Part shown: in pieces, positions 1-12,186 of the stretch
Position numbering within the stretch: position 1 is the stretch's first letter
How the letters are laid out: each line of letters starts with the position of its first letter
Assembly (NCBI GenBank): GCA_035048485.1
Contig: CM068587.1
Location: forward strand, 45,507,496 to 45,571,495
Length of the DNA: 64,000 bases
Direction of reading: 5' to 3'
Source: Pteria penguin
Taxonomy: Eukaryota > Mollusca > Bivalvia > Pterioida > Pteriidae
The notes under the pieces: generated by a model
Told to the model about the DNA's origin: nothing
What the model saw: the letters and a program-made list of their open reading frames with translations, nothing else
The model's database searches: none
Program-made: the position numbers and the translations under genes

Positions 1-690
1 GTGTGGGTTCTTAATTTGTTTTGGGGTTCGAACTCTCTTGTTTGGGTTTCTGGAACTGGAATTGTTCGTATGGTCCGTAGTCACCACTGAAAATTATAAG
101 AACAGCAAATTTAAGGTTTACTTCTTTATTCGTTGACATGCCAGCATAAAGTGATGCGCTGGGCACGGACGTGGAGTTATTGGACCCTCGGACATTAGCT
201 GGGTCCCAAAGAGGTTAATTAATTATCATATAGTATATAAGTATTTAAACTCTTTCTGCCAGGCTGTGACGTAAAATACCCGACTTAAACAATGGCAGGT
301 TTCTTAAGGGTAATCACAATAATTTACCTATGTAAGTATATGTAACGAGAATTGGGATAAGCTCACAGATAAAGAATATCCAGGGTCGGAATCTCGAAAA
401 ACAACTTGAGGTGACCAGAGGAATTAGATTACGTAATAAGAGTAAACGACGCGACGAGTTACAAACGAAACAATTTCTTTACCCAAATTAAAATGTCAGC
501 TTATCTTTACTTAGGGATTAAGTGACCGCTGTTAGATAAAAAAAAGTCAATTTACTTATTGTGATAAAAGGAAACTGTATTGAAATTTGTAAATAATTGG
601 TTCAATATTCTTAAATCTAAAATTGAGGAAAATAAGAAAAATGCAATAAAAACTATCTGTAAATCATGAAGATAAAAATACTTCATGATA
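1..690. other. Left flank outside the satellite, no gene recognised
   Basis: AT-rich sequence with no ORF above background and no repeat shared with the rest of the window. It ends in a perfect 9-bp inverted repeat (ATCATGAAG at 663-671, CTTCATGAT at 681-689, 9-nt loop) immediately before satellite homology begins. It may be part of another mobile element bordering the array, but nothing in it is diagnostic. Confidence 0.5.
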
Positions 691-947
691 ATACCTTGAC
701 GATTTGCGCAAAGATGCATGCCGTCTAGGACCCCTACAGGTCATTAATGGCCGCATTTCTTGTACTGTTGCACAGGGAAATAGCAATGCTTTACTGCTTA
801 CACTCTGAGAAAAGGTGTACCGGTTGAAGGAAGTCGACTGATGTCTGAATGCATGGGAAGAAGGGAAACACGGGATGGGAGTTGTGAAAAGGGAACAGAA
901 ACACCTAAAGTCCCCCCTTTAATAAAGGGATTTAACAAGGTGGCTTT
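691..947. repeat. Satellite monomer fragment, leftmost copy
   Basis: Partial copy of the 1.65-kb satellite. Homology begins near ACCTTGACGATTTGCG, which lies about 555 bases into a monomer if the monomer is taken to start at ACGTCCGGCACG. It continues through the CTTTAATAAAGGG segment to AACAAGGTGGCTTT (934-947). That last stretch is duplicated at 1453-1466 around an inserted LINE tail. Confidence 0.85.
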
Positions 948-1452
948 CATTATCAATAGTAATAGATTTTATTAAGTAAATCTTACAGACATGATCACAC
1001 GAAACGTGTCAACTTTCCACTCTTTTATCAATATGCTCATTCATTAAATACCAGAGCTTTTTTCCCACTTAAATAAAATCCGGTAAATAAGGATTGAATT
1101 TCTCATTTCTCATCTGATTAGCATCCACTACCTTCAGCCTTGTTACCCTTTTTTTATATTTATTTTTTTTCTGCTTTCTTTTGTCCCTTTTTCTTTTTCC
1201 TGCTTTCGTTTTCCCCTTATTGTTATTTATAAGGTTTACACGAGATGGTAAATATAAGCATGAAATTTATACTCATGAATTTTCATTTATGTATTTGTAT
1301 TATATATAATGTTGGCCAATATATTTACTAGTAATTTCAAGTTCGATTTCAGGAGAGAGCCTTATATAAGTCCAAGACTTGTTGCTCAATCCTGTATATA
1401 TGTGTTATGTTATACAATTCATGCGATTTTCTAAATAAATACTGTTTAAACC
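948..1452 (+). mobile_element. 5'-truncated LINE copy (3' tail only) inserted in the satellite
   Basis: The satellite is interrupted between two 14-bp copies of AACAAGGTGGCTTT (934-947 and 1453-1466), the typical duplication left by target-primed reverse transcription. The insert of about 505 bp has no coding potential and ends AATAAATACTGTTTAAACC. This is very close to the 3' terminus of the full-length LINE at 52722 (TAAAATATGTTTAAACC, then AAACC). It is read as a 3'-UTR fragment of a related CR1/L2-like family, severely 5'-truncated. The rest of the tail is not obviously the same sequence as the 41-52 kb element, so it belongs to a different subfamily. Confidence 0.8.
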
Positions 1453-3928
1453 AACAAGGTGGCTTTTTATACCCTTTATAATAAGTATGAACGCCATGTG
1501 AAAGAAATAAAGTCACTCGTGAACCCTTAAAAGAACCTTGTGCTACATATATTCTCCCACGAGTTGCTTTATTTGGTTCTTTTAAACTTACAGAATATAC
1601 TTATCAGGTATACATTAAAACGGAACTTTCATGTATAACTACAATTCTCACACTAGAAAAGTATCTGAACTTATCCCGGCGATGTATGGCGCTGTGATCT
1701 CTTGAGTTATGCACAGGACAGTTGCCCTATCATGCAAGTAACACCATCATGTTTTGTCAATGAAACATTCTGCGATCATATACATTACTTCAATCCTTTA
1801 AATCCGGGGTCCCCGCTTCTTCCCTTTCTTATAGTTTTCATAACTTTTTACAATTCAACGTTCTAAACTCTGAAGTTCCAGCTTATTTTAAAGTGTGTTG
1901 TGTGCATGATATATCATTCAAAATAATTTACATTATTTACCATTCATAAAAATTGCCACGATATACAGACAAAGGTCATGTATCCATGTATTGATACACA
2001 TATATAGTAGAATCGCATACCCTCTGAAGACAGGCTCCGCACCCCCGGTTCTGTTGCGAGGTCATCACGGCTGTACGCGTCCTCGTTTCGTGTCATTGAA
2101 TATTAATACAAGAGTCTAAATTTATCTACGTTACAATGTGCAAGCTATCCTGGAAATATCACAATATATATACGTGTATCAATTCGATGTCCCTAGGCCC
2201 CATCTAAATTTCATTCCGTAATAGAGTGAGTACTTAACTGTATAGTCTAATATAGAGTTGATTTGTTTTGTTAACTCTCTACGTCCGGCACGCTGAAAAG
2301 TGATTGACTAATAATTGGTTAATCGACATCTTGACCGTTACATTGTCATTTCATGGTTCATTGCCTCTTGAAACCAAGAGAATGTTAAAGAGATGATGTT
2401 TTCTACTGAAATAAAACATTTGAAATGCGTATCTACTGAATTATGCGAATGGGTGGCGAATAGGAACATGAAGGTAGAGCGATTGCTTTGCATTTCATTG
2501 TTGAAACGAAAGTTTAGGACACGTTGTGATCGGTGAAGCATTGATCAACTACTTGTAATAACACGCTAATTCACACGTGTATAACGGTGATTACTGCACG
2601 AAATGTGTTGGCCGTATCATAATACAGACCTAGATTAATGTCGTAGTCTGATTGGATGAATTTGATTAGGCATGATCACGTGATCAGGCCAGATCAAAGA
2701 CGAGTCCAGATTTCACACAGGGATGCCCCAAAACAGCAAACATTCGTACTATAATCAAGAATAAATGTTTGAAGTTGAAATTCGAATACGTCACTGGAAT
2801 AAGAAATTCAACTGATATTAAAACTAAACGTAGTATCATTACTATACCTTAACGATTTGCGCCAAAGATGCATGCCGTCTAGCACACCTACAGGTCATTA
2901 ATGGCCGCATTTCTTGTACTGTTGCACAGGGAAATAGCAAGGCTTTACTGCTTACACCCTGAGAAAAGGTGTACCGATTGAAGGAAGTCGACTGATGTCT
3001 GAATACATAGGAAGAACGGAAACACGGGATGGCAGTTGTGAAAAGGGAACAGAAACACATCAAGCGCCCCCCCCCCTTTTAAAAAGGGGTTTAACAAGGT
3101 GGCCTTTTATACCCTTTATAATAAGTATGAACGCCATGTGAAAGAAATAAAGTCACTCGTGAACCCTTAAAAGAACCTTGTGCTACATATATTCTCCCAT
3201 GAGTTGCTTTATTTGGTTCTTTTAAACTTACAGAATATACTTATCAGGTATACATTAAAACGGAACTTTCACGTATAACTACAATTCTAATAGTAGAAAA
3301 GTATCTGAACTTATCCCGGTGATGTATGGTGCTGTGATCTCTCGAGTTATGCGCAGGGCAGTTGCCCTATCATGCAAGTAACACGATCATGTTTTATCAA
3401 TAAAACATTCTATGATCATATATTTTACTTCAATCCTTTAAATCCGGAGTCCGCGCTTCATCTCTTTCTTATAGTTTTCATAACTTTTTACAATTCAACG
3501 TTCTAAACTCTGAAGTTCCAGCTTATTTTAAAGTGTGTAGTGTGTATGGTATATCATTCAAAAGAATTCACGTTATTTATGATTCATAAAAATTGCCACG
3601 ATATACAGACAAAGGTCATGTATCCATGTATTGATACACATATATAGTAGAATCGCATACCCTCTGAAGACAGGCTCCGCATCCCCGGTTCAGTTGCGAG
3701 GTTATGACGGCTGCACGCGTCCTCATTTCGTGTCATTGAATATTAATACAAGAGTCTAAATTTATCTACGTTACAATGTGTAAGCTATCCTGGAAATATC
3801 ACAATATATATACGTGTATCAATTCGATGTCCCTAGGCCCCATCTAAATTTCATTCCGTAATAGAGTGAGTACTTAACTGTATAGTCTAATATAGAGTTG
3901 ATTTGTTTTGTTAACTCTCTACGTCCGG
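1453..3928. repeat. Satellite array, left block
   Basis: About one and a half monomers of the satellite. Landmark ACGTCCGGCACG occurs at 2281 and the next copy of the landmark at 3921 is split by the transposon after CCGG, giving a period of 1640. The monomers contain the same diagnostic segments as the blocks at 28-41 kb and 53-62 kb: the C-run/T/AAAAGGGG tract, the TTAAAAGAACC inverted repeat, and a conserved hairpin TGTATC..GATACA. No coding gene is supported; short ORFs recur only because the units are copies. Confidence 0.9.
3925..3928. other. 4-bp target-site duplication CCGG (left; right copy 28305-28308)
   Basis: CCGG flanks both terminal repeats, whereas uninterrupted monomers show a single CCGG at the same position (for example 2285 and 29949). 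This proves the boundaries and the insertion into a pre-existing satellite unit. A staggered 4-bp cut is in keeping with integrase-like DDE transposases. Confidence 0.93.
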
Positions 3929-3969
3929 TGTAACGGTTTCAAAGTTCCCCCATGCTGAAAGTTCCCTTT
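3929..3969 (+). repeat. Left terminal inverted repeat
   Basis: Starts TGTAACGGTTTCAAAGTTCC and matches the reverse complement of 28264-28304 with two visible mismatches over 41 bp (positions 7 and 24). It contains two copies of an AAAGTTCC core (CAAAGTTCCCC and CTGAAAGTTCCC). Beyond the strict repeat both ends share a GCATGCG palindrome at similar distance (here around 3980), so weaker terminal similarity extends to about 60 bp. Confidence 0.92.
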
Positions 3970-6900
3970 GTCGCACATACGCATGCGTCAATAATTTTTC
4001 TAATATCCGGTTTGAAAGTTTCCAAAACTGAGTAGGCCTATACCTGATTTGTAAAGAAAATTTATTATCATATACTTTATTTGACGACATAAATACTAGT
4101 AGTAGTACTAGCAAGATGGTTGGTAGACCTATTTCTATATCGCTTCTGTGCTCACAATTTATGCGTTTAAATTTTAATTTTATTTGTTGTTAGGAATACT
4201 GTGCTGGTTCAGTGCAAGTGCCTTGAAGTGGTTTAGGAAATTATGTAACCCATGTGATTAATATCCATTGTAATGTAGTCTTAAATATAAGACAGAGGCT
4301 TGAGACTTGGGTCTTAATTCTTCCTACACAGATAATCGACGGGAAGATCGGAAAAATCGAAAGGCATTTAGAAGAATATTACTTGCAAGACACCTTGTCA
4401 TTTACTTTTAAAAATAAAATTATCTGGAACAACTACACTACACTTAAGCGGGCATTGTAAAAAGTGTGGTCCATGGTGTGCTATATCGATGCTACCCACT
4501 TGCATGGATTATGTTTAATTTGGGGGCTGCTGCCCCCAAACCCCCACTTGAAAGCTAAGAACGTGTTACCAATTCTCAGTAATAATATGGCATATGCCAC
4601 ATGCATGTGCAGAAGGCTGTTCCACCCGCTAAAGTGCAATCTACCCAATTATCTGCATAATACATTCAGAAAGTTAAACAAAGGGCTCAAAGCAGGCAAA
4701 TTTCAACATTCTTTAGCCAAATCTCCCACAAGTGCTTTTTTTTACATTATGGTAAATTCCAATTTAAGTGAAATAGAAGGAAATTCGGTGATAGAATGTC
4801 ATAAATCACTGTCTACAGTACATGACTTATATTGGACTTTATGATATTAAGTAAGGCTTTATAGTTTGGATGTAAACAAGTGAATTATCAAGCAAATCTT
4901 TTTAGTAAAATAAGTTTACTTTTTTTCAATTTTTAGTTCCTGTCGATTCTGTCTATTATGGAAGAATTAATTGAGACACAAGTCTCATGCTTAGGTCTGA
5001 TATTTCTTACTATCTCTAGCGGTGCTATTTATAAATAAAACCTTGAGTACTCTGGTGTATTCTAGTGTAGTCTGTTTAGCAGCAGCCCTGTCTCTAGAAC
5101 AGTTGTGCAGTACTGACAATTGAGATCTAGTTACTCCTAAACGTGACATTTTCCCATTTTTTTTTAAACTTCACTTTGAATTGTCACTGTAACTGGATCT
5201 CGGTATAGATTGATATGTGAGCTACGAATGTGAGCTAGATATGCATTATATCTGTATATAAATTTTATACTATTTATATAGAGAATAAAGAATGTGTTTG
5301 TGTATATACATGAGCTACGGGCTGATACCAGAGGGGTTCGAATGAAACAATTTCCATGTGATATTAAGGCCTGATAAGACACTTTTTGGCATCCATATTT
5401 GTTTCTTAACCAAATCAGGCATATATCTGATTAAAAAAATTCACGATGAATTAATGTACATGTAAGTGGGTTGTGTTTTATCATTAGTTTTAAATTCTCC
5501 AAACACAATGCAAGCCTAAAAGAGAAAATGCATTTTTATGAATTGATGTTGAAAGTGAAGTGAAGTTGATACACAGTAAAGATTTAGAAATCTAGACTTT
5601 AATTTTTCAGGCATAATAAAAGAAAATGTACCTAAATTTTTAATATTTAAAAAGTGTACTTCATAACCAAATCATTATTATGCATACAATGCAAGCCTAT
5701 GCATTAATTACTATGAATTGATGTTAAAAGTGAGATATTGTTTCACTACACTTTCGGCATAACAACAGGTGTGCCTGGTCGGCAGGGGATGCTCCATGGC
5801 ACCTCATCCCACTTCTGTTTTGACAAAGGTTTGTGATTGCTTGTGTGTGTTTACATTGTTATTTATTGCCTTGTTGTTTCGAATTTGAGTCAGGATTTCA
5901 GATCCATATCTCAGGTTTGAACATACACGATAAAGATTTAGAAATCCAGACTTTGAATTTTCAGGTATAATAAAAAAAAATGTACCTTTATTTCTAATAA
6001 TAAGAAAATGTATTCTTCTTCTTCTTCTTTAAGTGCCTTACTTGGTTGGAGTATACTCTCACTCTACTCTTGACTTCTTGTAATAGATTATAGGTCACTT
6101 CATAATCAAATCAATTGGTTACAGGTTTATTCTGTAACCATTTTGTACTGGTTGATTCATAACCTATCAAATGATACTGTGATACTTACATCTAAATAAA
6201 ATTTTGATCTCATGTAATTCATTGTCAGCTATTGAAGGTTGCCAAACTCAAAAGTAACGCTTTGGTGGAGAAATACTGCAAATAGGGGTTTTTTTTAATT
6301 ATAGGAATTATAATTACATGTAATTAAAGTCAGAAAAATAGTTTTTAATTGTCAAAAAAGGATTTTTAGCTGTTTCTCTGTTTATAATGAATATAAACAA
6401 TTGAATAAATGGGAAAAGTAGTTTGAGTAGCCACACAATTTTAAATTATTTTGTTTGTTTAGCATGTTTGTTTAGATTTACCTTGATTTGAAAACAGAAT
6501 AATATATACATGTATAAAAATGTTATGCCTCTGATATCATTCATGATTGTAATGCCGCAGTCTGGCAGCACTAGATCTGTCTTGCATAACAATTGTCCCC
6601 AAACAAAGTAAATTCTGTCATTGAGATATAAAAGCAAACAAGTATGCTGAAGAAAAACTAGAATGAGAACGTTTTCATAACATCAAACAGCCAGAAATAC
6701 TAGTACATGAACCTGAGTACACATACCAATGTCTACAGTGCTACAGTACAATGTATAATTTCAGCAGACAGCTAAAGATTTATTTATTATAAATTTATTT
6801 AGAATTGAATTGAATGTGTGATATTATGTGTACTTAAACAAGTTTATTTTTTCATTTCAACATGAAATACAATAAGTCTGAGAATCTCTATCCTTTCTCC

Positions 6901-7701
6901 CACATATGATATAGAAAGTGGGAGAAAGGGCAGAGAATCTCTGACTAGAAATACAGTGGACCCACCAAATTTGATTTGACAACTACTACATGTACACTTT
7001 TCTGTATCTGCATCATTATAATGTTATTCTTATCAAGATATTACATACAAACATATTAGTAACTTTGAGATTTGCCTTGAATCAGTTTGATACATGTTTC
7101 ATGACACCACTCATATGAACAACATATACATGTATCATTACATATACCGGTACATATATGTCTTATACTCTTACTTCTCCAATTCTACCGATACATGTAC
7201 CGGTAACATCACTAAGAAACTTCAAATAGATAATTTGTAAAACTTTGATGTCTTGTATAATTTGACTCCTTCATTGACTTATTTCACTCTAGAGAGTTTT
7301 GTAACATTTTAAAAAGTGATGACTTTCATCGAGTACTCTTCCTCAATAGTTAATGATTGCTTGCATATTGCAATACATGTATCAGTCTGTATTATTGTTA
7401 CAACAATGTACATTGTACTGTACATGTATGCAAGTACCGGTAATCAAGCTTTTCAAGAGGGGTGGCGTGAGCCTGGGATCAAATCCCTTTGGAAGAGAAG
7501 CCCCTTGGCTTGGTGATACTCACTTTTTACATTGTATCTCTCTATTGAGTGATTTTTGAGTCACTGTTTAGGGCCATTATTCCTTTTATCTTTTTTTCTT
7601 ATTATAGATCTCATTCACTAATGCTTAGATGTTTTTAGACAAGTGACTTTGCATGAAAAATTTAAGAGCTTTAAATATGTCAAATTATAATATATTTTTA
7701 G
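3970..7701. other. Left arm of the DNA transposon, noncoding or unresolved 5' exons
   Basis: No exon can be recognised with confidence; the start codon and first exon(s) of the transposase probably lie here. A 126-codon ORF at 4464-4844 has no recognisable motif. A subterminal GGTTTGAAAGTTTCC motif occurs near 4010. A local direct duplication exists: the segment around 5550-5690 (AAAGATTTAGAAATC, then TTTTCAGG.ATAATAAAA.AAAATGTACC) recurs around 5930-6010 and 6090-6120. A short CTT microsatellite lies at 6013-6030. A hairpin-forming pair (GGATAGAGATTC-like and its inverse) is visible around 6880-6945. Confidence 0.5.
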
Positions 7702-7855
7702 ACTGTGAAGCCGACTGATAAGTTTGCAGAATTTGTCAAATACATGCAAAATATTTTGCATTATTTGCAAACTGGGACGTATTTGCCTGGTACGTCAAGT
7801 AGTAGGAAGAAGGCGATCAGAAAGGCAACTTCAAAAGGGCAATATACATATGAAG
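7702..7855 (+). CDS. Transposase exon 1 (first recognisable): N-terminal linker
   Basis: Acceptor TTTTTAG before 7702 and donor G|GTAAAG after 7855. The exon encodes KFAEFVKYMQNILHYLQTG..SSSRKKAIRKATSKGQYTYE. This pattern (F..I..YL.TG.Y...S..RK.AIR) is typical of the segment just N-terminal to the H2C2 finger in gypsy-type integrases and their domesticated relatives. It ends in phase 1, which matches the next exon. An ATG for the gene must lie upstream and was not found. Confidence 0.72.
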
Positions 7856-8226
7856 GTAAAGATTCTGATTTCACAAGCAAGATGAGTGAAACAAAAATGT
7901 ACATATGCTCATAATATATACCCATGAGTTACATGGTTGAATTTATATGAGATTTTGACACAGTTATGACCAAACTATTTGTGCATTGGTATGCCACCAT
8001 AATTCAGAACATACCATTTAAGGTTGAAGCCAAATATACTTTGTTACATTTCAGTCAGATTGAAATTAATATGTAAATAAGTTGGTTCAAATTCAAATTG
8101 GGTTGAATATAAATACCCTATTTTAAGTAGTTCAAATGTATATGTAAAATGCATTTGTAATTACAGACATGACAATTGTGGAATGTTGTGCTGATATTAT
8201 TCTACATACTCAAGTTATCCTAATTA

Positions 8227-8800
8227 TTGTGTCGCCTGCATAGCATGACAGACACAAAGGGGTAACTTTTTCTGTTTGCGAGAGCAGCAGCAGTGTCGTT
8301 GTCACACTTTCTTGTCTGGGGCAGTAGCTCCAACATTATTGCATGGATTCACTCCATACTTGCAACAAAAATACCTTATGAGGTGGGAAAGTGCAAAGCT
8401 TCAGAACCATAACTCTACCTTAGATACTGGTAATTCTTGAATTATCACCCATACTTGATTTTTATTCAAATCGTCTTGCTTGCTGTATAGTACTGTTACA
8501 TGTAACAAAATTGCATGGATTCACTCTTAACCATGAACACAGAAATCTTACGGGGTGTGATTAACTGCAATGCACAAAATCGTTCTAGTTAACTATAGCT
8601 TGTTTTATTCAATTATTCTATATAAAAGCTGACAAAATCAGGATTTCAAGTTTTTTATTTTTATCCTTGCAGAGTTTTACAATACTGATAACTGTATGAC
8701 TTTATTTCTGTAATGTAACTTTTTTTGTTACAAAAAACATCTGCCAGTAATTTTGATTTGATACCTTTTTTTGACAGCTGCTAAAATGCAGGTGACACAA
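8227..8800. mobile_element. Small non-autonomous element in intron 2
   Basis: Bounded by a 14-bp inverted repeat with one mismatch (TTGTGTCGCCTGCA at 8227-8240 and TGCAGGTGACACAA at 8787-8800). It contains no ORF and has an internal direct echo of 'GCATGGATTCACTC' at 8341 and 8513. It lies in the intron between the linker exon and the H2C2 exon. Confidence 0.5.
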
Positions 8801-9076
8801 TTAAGTGTTCTGAGGAACACCCTTCTATTATTGTCTTGTAAAGGAGATGTATTTCAATATCAATTTTACTGCTGGATCACAATGTTCAACCTAAACAATA
8901 AACATGAACAACTTTAAAAGTATTCAATTTTCAAATAGATTTCAGTTGTCCACTAAAATATAAAACTGCAATTATTACAAATAAAAGAACAGACTGTGAA
9001 ATAAATGCTTGAGAAATTCTCAATTTACTATTGTTAACAGTCAGACAATTGCCAAATCTCTAATTTTCCTATTTAG

Positions 9077-9252
9077 GATCAACCCTCTTTTATAAACATA
9101 TGGGCAGGAGGTTACAACAGAAGACCTAAGGGTAGCCGTACTTAGGGAGTGTCACAACACTGCTCATGCTGGACATAGTGGGATAAATGCAATGGTGGCC
9201 AGAATCACACAGGAATTTTGGTGGAAAGGAGCTCACGATGATGCTGTAGAAT
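9077..9252 (+). CDS. Transposase exon 2: first half of H2C2 zinc finger
   Basis: Acceptor CTATTTAG before 9077. In phase with the previous exon it reads GSTLFYKHMGRR and then runs into a stop. The obvious continuation, LRVAVLRECHNTAHAGHSG followed by INAMVARITQEFWWKG, lies in another frame, so a frameshift sits near 9100-9110. The HxnGH..G and WWKG motifs are the two-histidine half of the integrase H2C2 finger. No canonical GT donor is seen right after the coding similarity ends (about 9252), so the 3' edge is approximate and may be mutated. Confidence 0.72.
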
Positions 9253-10025
9253 GGGCAAGAAATTACGATTTTCTTCTTTTTTAGTTACATTTATTATGCA
9301 GTCTTTCAATTGTGACAAGTACAGGCAAACAGATTTAATTGATTGTGTTATGATGCTGGTCAGTTTTAAGGGAAAAACACAATATTGCCCAGCCCTTCAT
9401 CTCTTTGGGTTCAAGTCCAAGCAGGATTCAGGTAAGGAAGTCTTACAACTGGTATAACATGTGGTCACCAATTGTCGCTACATGTAGTTCTTACAACTGG
9501 CTTAAAATTGTCTAAGTCTGTAGTACAACCTTGGGTTGTCTGTGTGCCCAGGTTCTTCTTCCACTATAATACATTGTGATTAGCTGTTTGTCCCATGTGC
9601 CGTAAATACCGGTATTGTCATAACACAACAACATCAAGAATAAACTGGTACAAGTATTTTGCAGCTTAGTGGGATTCAGTATTAGCTCATTTATGATGTA
9701 TACTTTCTTGAGTTATAAAAAAAGGCAAATAGTATAATCATTTGGCAAAATGAAAGTTGTTCTATTACTGTTTGACCTAGCGTCAAGTTAATATTCACTA
9801 TTACTTTTTTAGTGTAATTTATATCAAAAGCTGCATAGTTTCTTTTGTTTTGTTTTTTTGCTTTCTCTTTATAAGAAACTGTGGTATGGTACACTAAAGT
9901 GCATTCTCGGTGAACAGTTCTGACACTCAGGTTTCATAATGTTAACATTTCTTACTAGTCGGAAGTGTATTTTAAATATTGTTTTAATTCTCTTGTCTAA
10001 TAAGTAAAAATCATATTTTAATTAG

Positions 10026-10273
10026 AAACAAAAATGCATTGCATGCCAGCATCAGGAAGTAATTAAGACTCAGGCACCAGTGCTGCAACCGATCCCAGTA
10101 AAGGAGCCATTGTATATGGTTGGGATGGATCTGATTGGCCCTCTGAAGGAAACTGAAGGTCATAAATACATTCTGACTATGACTGACTACTTCACCAAGT
10201 GGGTTGAGTTTTTCCCCTTGAAGAGTAAAACTGCTGTGGAAGTTTGTTCAGGCGTACGTAGTTTCATCTACAG
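10026..10273 (+). CDS. Transposase exon 3: CxxC of H2C2 and first catalytic Asp
   Basis: Acceptor TTTAATTAG before 10026; donor CTACAG|GTGAGA after 10273. It encodes KCIACQHQ (the cysteine half of the finger), then EPLYMVGMDLIGPL with the first catalytic aspartate at 10128-10130, and then YILTMTDYFTKWVEFFPL, a hallmark of Ty3-type integrase cores. It ends with AG of an Arg codon, which is completed by the first base of the next exon. Confidence 0.88.
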
Positions 10274-11449
10274 GTGAGAACAATATGGGTTTATTTAAGT
10301 CCCCTACCATGTAATGTGTACGTACAATATACATAAATGTTGAAGTGTGTTTGGGCCATATCTCTTATACTTATGTCAACTGATTGTCAGTAGCTATTGC
10401 GTAACCATTTATTCCTAGGGTCAAGGTCACAACTATAAACATGCATATCTGTAAACACGTTTTCCATGTACCTGAACATTGTACATATATATAAGATATG
10501 TGTATAGTTTTTACCCTTTGCAGAAAAGGTTCACAGACAAACTTACATGGTAGGGGACTCTGGTAATGCTTGTTTTACAATATTAACTTGTTTAGTATTC
10601 ACTTTATCAGAATTACATATTTATTCATGTGAGATTACAACAATGAATTCCATTGTCATTTAACTTTGTCCAATACAATGAGAATACATATTTTTTATAA
10701 ACACCTGTTATGCTTTGAAAATATACATGTAACACAATTAATTTATTTTAAAAAAATGCATCTTTATTGCAAAATTGGTTGAGACTTTCATTTAAGAGAA
10801 GTTGAAGGTTTGTTAAACAAACATAATAAATATGAAGTATACATGTTTATGTAACAGGTGCTAAAAATATCAATCAGTAGTTCACTTACTAAGGGCATCA
10901 AATGAGACAACTGGTGAAAAATTCTGATTTAACCAGGACTTGAACACTGTTGAGTGCCTTTCATAGGGTGAATTGTCTATAACTGAGCTACTCAGCAACC
11001 TGCTGATTTGTTTTGTGATTTATCACTAAATCCTTGTAAATGAAATTATGTATTTTTAAGCCTTTAAATTACTTGATTGTTGATCTTAGAGCATTAATTA
11101 CATTATATGTACTAAGGTTGATTTTATGTCATCAAGAAGTATTATGTAAAATTGTTTACCATTTATTTTTTGATATAAATCTGAATTAAAATTCTTATCA
11201 TGTAAGATGGATCAATTCCCTCCCCAGACTGTAAAAAGGCTGTTACAAAAAGGTCAGATTGTTTGGTCCCCCCCCCCCATGATTTGTGTTGAAATCCCAA
11301 TTAAAGCATAAATCTAATTTTGTTACTATATCTCATTAAAATATTAAGCAGAGTTTTGCTGCAACTTTTGCTGTGCTCTATAAAGTCATATTTACTGAAT
11401 TGTCTTATAAATAAGTCAATTATTAATGATATTTTGGTGCTTAATTCAG

Positions 11450-11986
11450 ATATGGACCTCCAAAAGTCATTCTGAGTGACCGGGGAAAGGAGTTTGTAAA
11501 TTCATTGAATGATCAACTTTCTGAGGAGTTTGGGATCAGGCGGTTGGTAAGCTCGGCTTACCATCCACAAACAAATGGATTGGATGAAAGAACAAATAAA
11601 ACCCTCAAGGAGAGGTTAAGTAGATTGACCAACTCGGAACAAGATAACTGGGACATATATTTAGAAGGGGTGGCATACAGTATGCGAACACAGAAGCAAT
11701 CCAGTACGAAGTATACACCCTTTTTTTATTATACCATAGAGAGCCCAATCACATTGGTGCCACAAGTGATACAAAGGAGCCAACACTTGAAGATCTCCTT
11801 GAACCTACTGATCAAGACATTGAAGGTCATGTTAAACACATAGAAGAAGCTTTCTTTCCAAAAGAGAACACTGAAGGGTTTTAAGGTATTTGACTTTTCT
11901 GTTGGAGACCTAGTGCTAAAAAAGAACATGAGGAATATAGGCAGAAAAGGGGACCGACTGGCTGAGAAGTGGAATGGTCCCTACAG
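11450..11986 (+). CDS. Transposase exon 4: integrase core, second Asp and Glu
   Basis: Acceptor TTAATTCAG before 11450; donor CTACAG|GTATTG after 11986. It encodes YGPPKVILSDRGKEF with the second Asp at 11478-11480, and SSAYHPQTNGLDERTNK with the Glu at 11586-11588, exactly 35 residues apart (DD35E). The family-typical continuation YHREPN..EEAFF appears one frame off after the T7 run (11721-11727). The original frame resumes by about 11865 with FDFSVGDLVLKKNMRN..EKWNGPYR, the start of a GPY/F-like module. Two opposite indels are therefore inferred. Confidence 0.87.
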
Positions 11987-12186
11987 GTATTGTATTTGTA
12001 GACTTTGATGTCATCTTCATTCATGGGCAAGTCTATGTTTTTTGTAAGCCAAACATAATTATAGGTTTTCCATGGCCAAACTGGTTAAGGTTGCTAACGT
12101 TAAACCCCACAATGATGTGGGTTCATGGCATTTGGGTCAATTTGATGTTTCATTTATATTAATTAAAGAAGCCTTTTAGCTTGCTT

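Noticed and set aside
4254..4844. ORFs of 68 and 126 codons near the left end of the transposon
   Set aside because: No domain, no splice or start context, and not linked in phase to recognised exons; kept as unresolved left arm.
7440..7490. tRNA or tRNA-like B box (GGGATCAAATCCC)
   Set aside because: A single T-arm-like palindrome without an A box or cloverleaf around it.
10026..11986. Remnant of a Ty3 LTR retrotransposon
   Set aside because: The integrase is split by introns with good splice sites, joined to protease and PHD exons, and enclosed by terminal inverted repeats; no RT, gag or LTR is nearby.
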